From Bdellovibrionales bacterium (GTDB lineage: Bacteria; Bdellovibrionota; UBA1018): 5,490 bases of DNA. The notes below the pieces were generated by a model that ran no database searches, had not been told where the DNA came from, and was given only the letters and a program-made list of their open reading frames with translations. Every line of letters starts with the position of its first letter. Position 1 is the stretch's first letter. Position numbers and translations under genes: made by a program. Of the stretch, positions 5,009 to 5,490 are shown piece after piece. Location: positions 1 to 5,490 of the forward strand of contig JAGWZD010000156.1 of NCBI GenBank assembly GCA_018968995.1, given 5' to 3'.

Positions 5009-5490
5009 ATGCTTTTTACGATTTATTCCTCGGTGATGGCGCAATTCGCGGTCGGCTTGGTGCTACAAATCTTCTTGTGGCGATTCTTAGGCCGCAACGG
5101 CCGCCCGGTTCCCCGGCAGATGGCGCTGTTGTTTCTTGTTTTTGCCATATTCCCCGTTCTGCATTTTTTGATCCACAGATCTCTGGACCATCTGGTCGCG
5201 GCCCTCGCGCTCGGCGGGGCCTACATTATGTCTTTCCCGGCGGCCTCCGCCCAGAGCCCGACCCTGCTGATCACCGACGAACTCAGCCGTCAACCCCAAG
5301 GCTTGAGCGAGACTGAGCTTATGGTACGCATGAGTCAGCGCGTGAACCTCGTGGGAGACCGGGTGGACGACCTCAAAGCCGACGGGCTTTGCACCGGCGA
5401 CGGCGAGCAGGCGCAACCTAGCCGCTTCGGCATTATTCTGGGCTACATTTTCTGGGTCTATCGCCGCTGCCTTGGCCTACCGATGGGAGG
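5009..5490 (+). CDS. membrane protein with C-terminal winged-helix-like domain, runs off window
   Basis: ATG 5009 opens a frame that stays open to the window end (160 codons seen). Three hydrophobic segments at about 4-26 (IYSSVMAQFAVGLVLQIFLW), 38-56 and 60-78 are followed by a soluble part. In it, PTLLITDELSRQPQGLSETE then LMVRM and VGDRVDDLKADGLCTGDG have the helix-helix-wing pattern of a winged-helix domain. A last hydrophobic stretch FGIILGYIFWVYRRCLGLPM comes at 140-159. From memory this resembles small, uncharacterised membrane proteins found beside glycosyltransferases in envelope polysaccharide loci, which end soon after a similar YRRLLGLP motif. The stop is probably just outside. 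The ribosome site is poor (GGCGAG very close to the ATG). The only earlier in-frame possibility is TTG 4961, as the upstream stop is at 4943. The overlapping frame from 4948 looks artefactual, because the hydrophobic segments and domain order appear only in this frame. Function is unknown, and localisation is the inner membrane by inference. Confidence 0.6.
   Translation, partial: MLFTIYSSVMAQFAVGLVLQIFLWRFLGRNGRPVPRQMALLFLVFAIFPVLHFLIHRSLDHLVAALALGGAYIMSFPAASAQSPTLLITDELSRQPQGLSETELMVRMSQRVNLVGDRVDDLKADGLCTGDGEQAQPSRFGIILGYIFWVYRRCLGLPMG

Noticed and set aside
4948..5316. A 122-residue plus-strand frame overlapping the membrane gene
   Set aside because: It is rich in Arg/Pro/Gly in a GC-rich region, as shadow frames are. 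The frame starting at 5009 has coherent membrane segments and a domain pattern.
5087..5416. A 109-residue minus-strand frame
   Set aside because: It is antisense to the membrane gene, with no recognisable motif and no ribosome site that I can support.
1..5490. CRISPR array, tRNA or rRNA genes, phage or defence system
   Set aside because: No regularly spaced repeats, no cloverleaf or rRNA-like sequence, and no defence or phage gene apart from the broken toxin-antitoxin remnant.

Overview
The window is an insertion-sequence pile-up in a Gram-negative-looking bacterial chromosome. Three transposase modules of different families lie on the minus strand, in the same orientation. They are flanked by short remnants of ordinary plus-strand genes. 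The host lineage cannot be fixed from this sequence. The IS families and the flanking membrane gene would suit a deltaproteobacterium or a related environmental phylum, but that is a weak inference.

Layout. (1) Positions 1-266 hold the 3' end of an unknown plus-strand gene. An adjacent small gene with a secretion signal follows it, and its frame is cut by an in-frame TAG. (2) Positions 267-472 hold the remains of a type II toxin-antitoxin operon: the last 42 residues of a HigB/RelE-like killer protein and, overlapping it by 8 nt, the first 28 residues of its antitoxin. (3) Positions 473-2925 are a complete-looking IS66-family element of 2453 bp with recognisable terminal inverted repeats (GTACG...), carrying tnpA, tnpB and tnpC in overlapping order. 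(4) Positions 2926 to about 4115 are the 5' part of an IS256/Mutator-family element whose transposase lost its C-terminus at the IS66 edge. (5) Positions from about 4116 to about 4766 are the 5' part of an IS481-like element, cut at the IS256 edge before two of its three catalytic residues. (6) Positions 4767-5008 are intergenic. They hold the outer arm of a long dyad, a terminator-like hairpin and a weak promoter candidate. (7) From 5009 to the window end runs the start of a membrane protein with a soluble winged-helix-like tail.

History. The nesting implies that the IS481-like element came first, the IS256-like element landed in it, and IS66 landed in the IS256 transposase. The missing halves of both interrupted elements are not on the other side of IS66, and the bases flanking IS66 do not form an 8-bp duplication. 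A deletion or a recombination between IS66 copies therefore probably joined this stack to the toxin-antitoxin fragment. Only the IS66 element looks potentially autonomous.

No new multi-gene system is evident. The points most worth a second look are the broken toxin-antitoxin pair, the unmatched junctions, the potential RNA hairpins at or near the translation starts of all three IS elements, a pair of related palindromes inside tnpA, and the membrane/winged-helix protein at the right edge.
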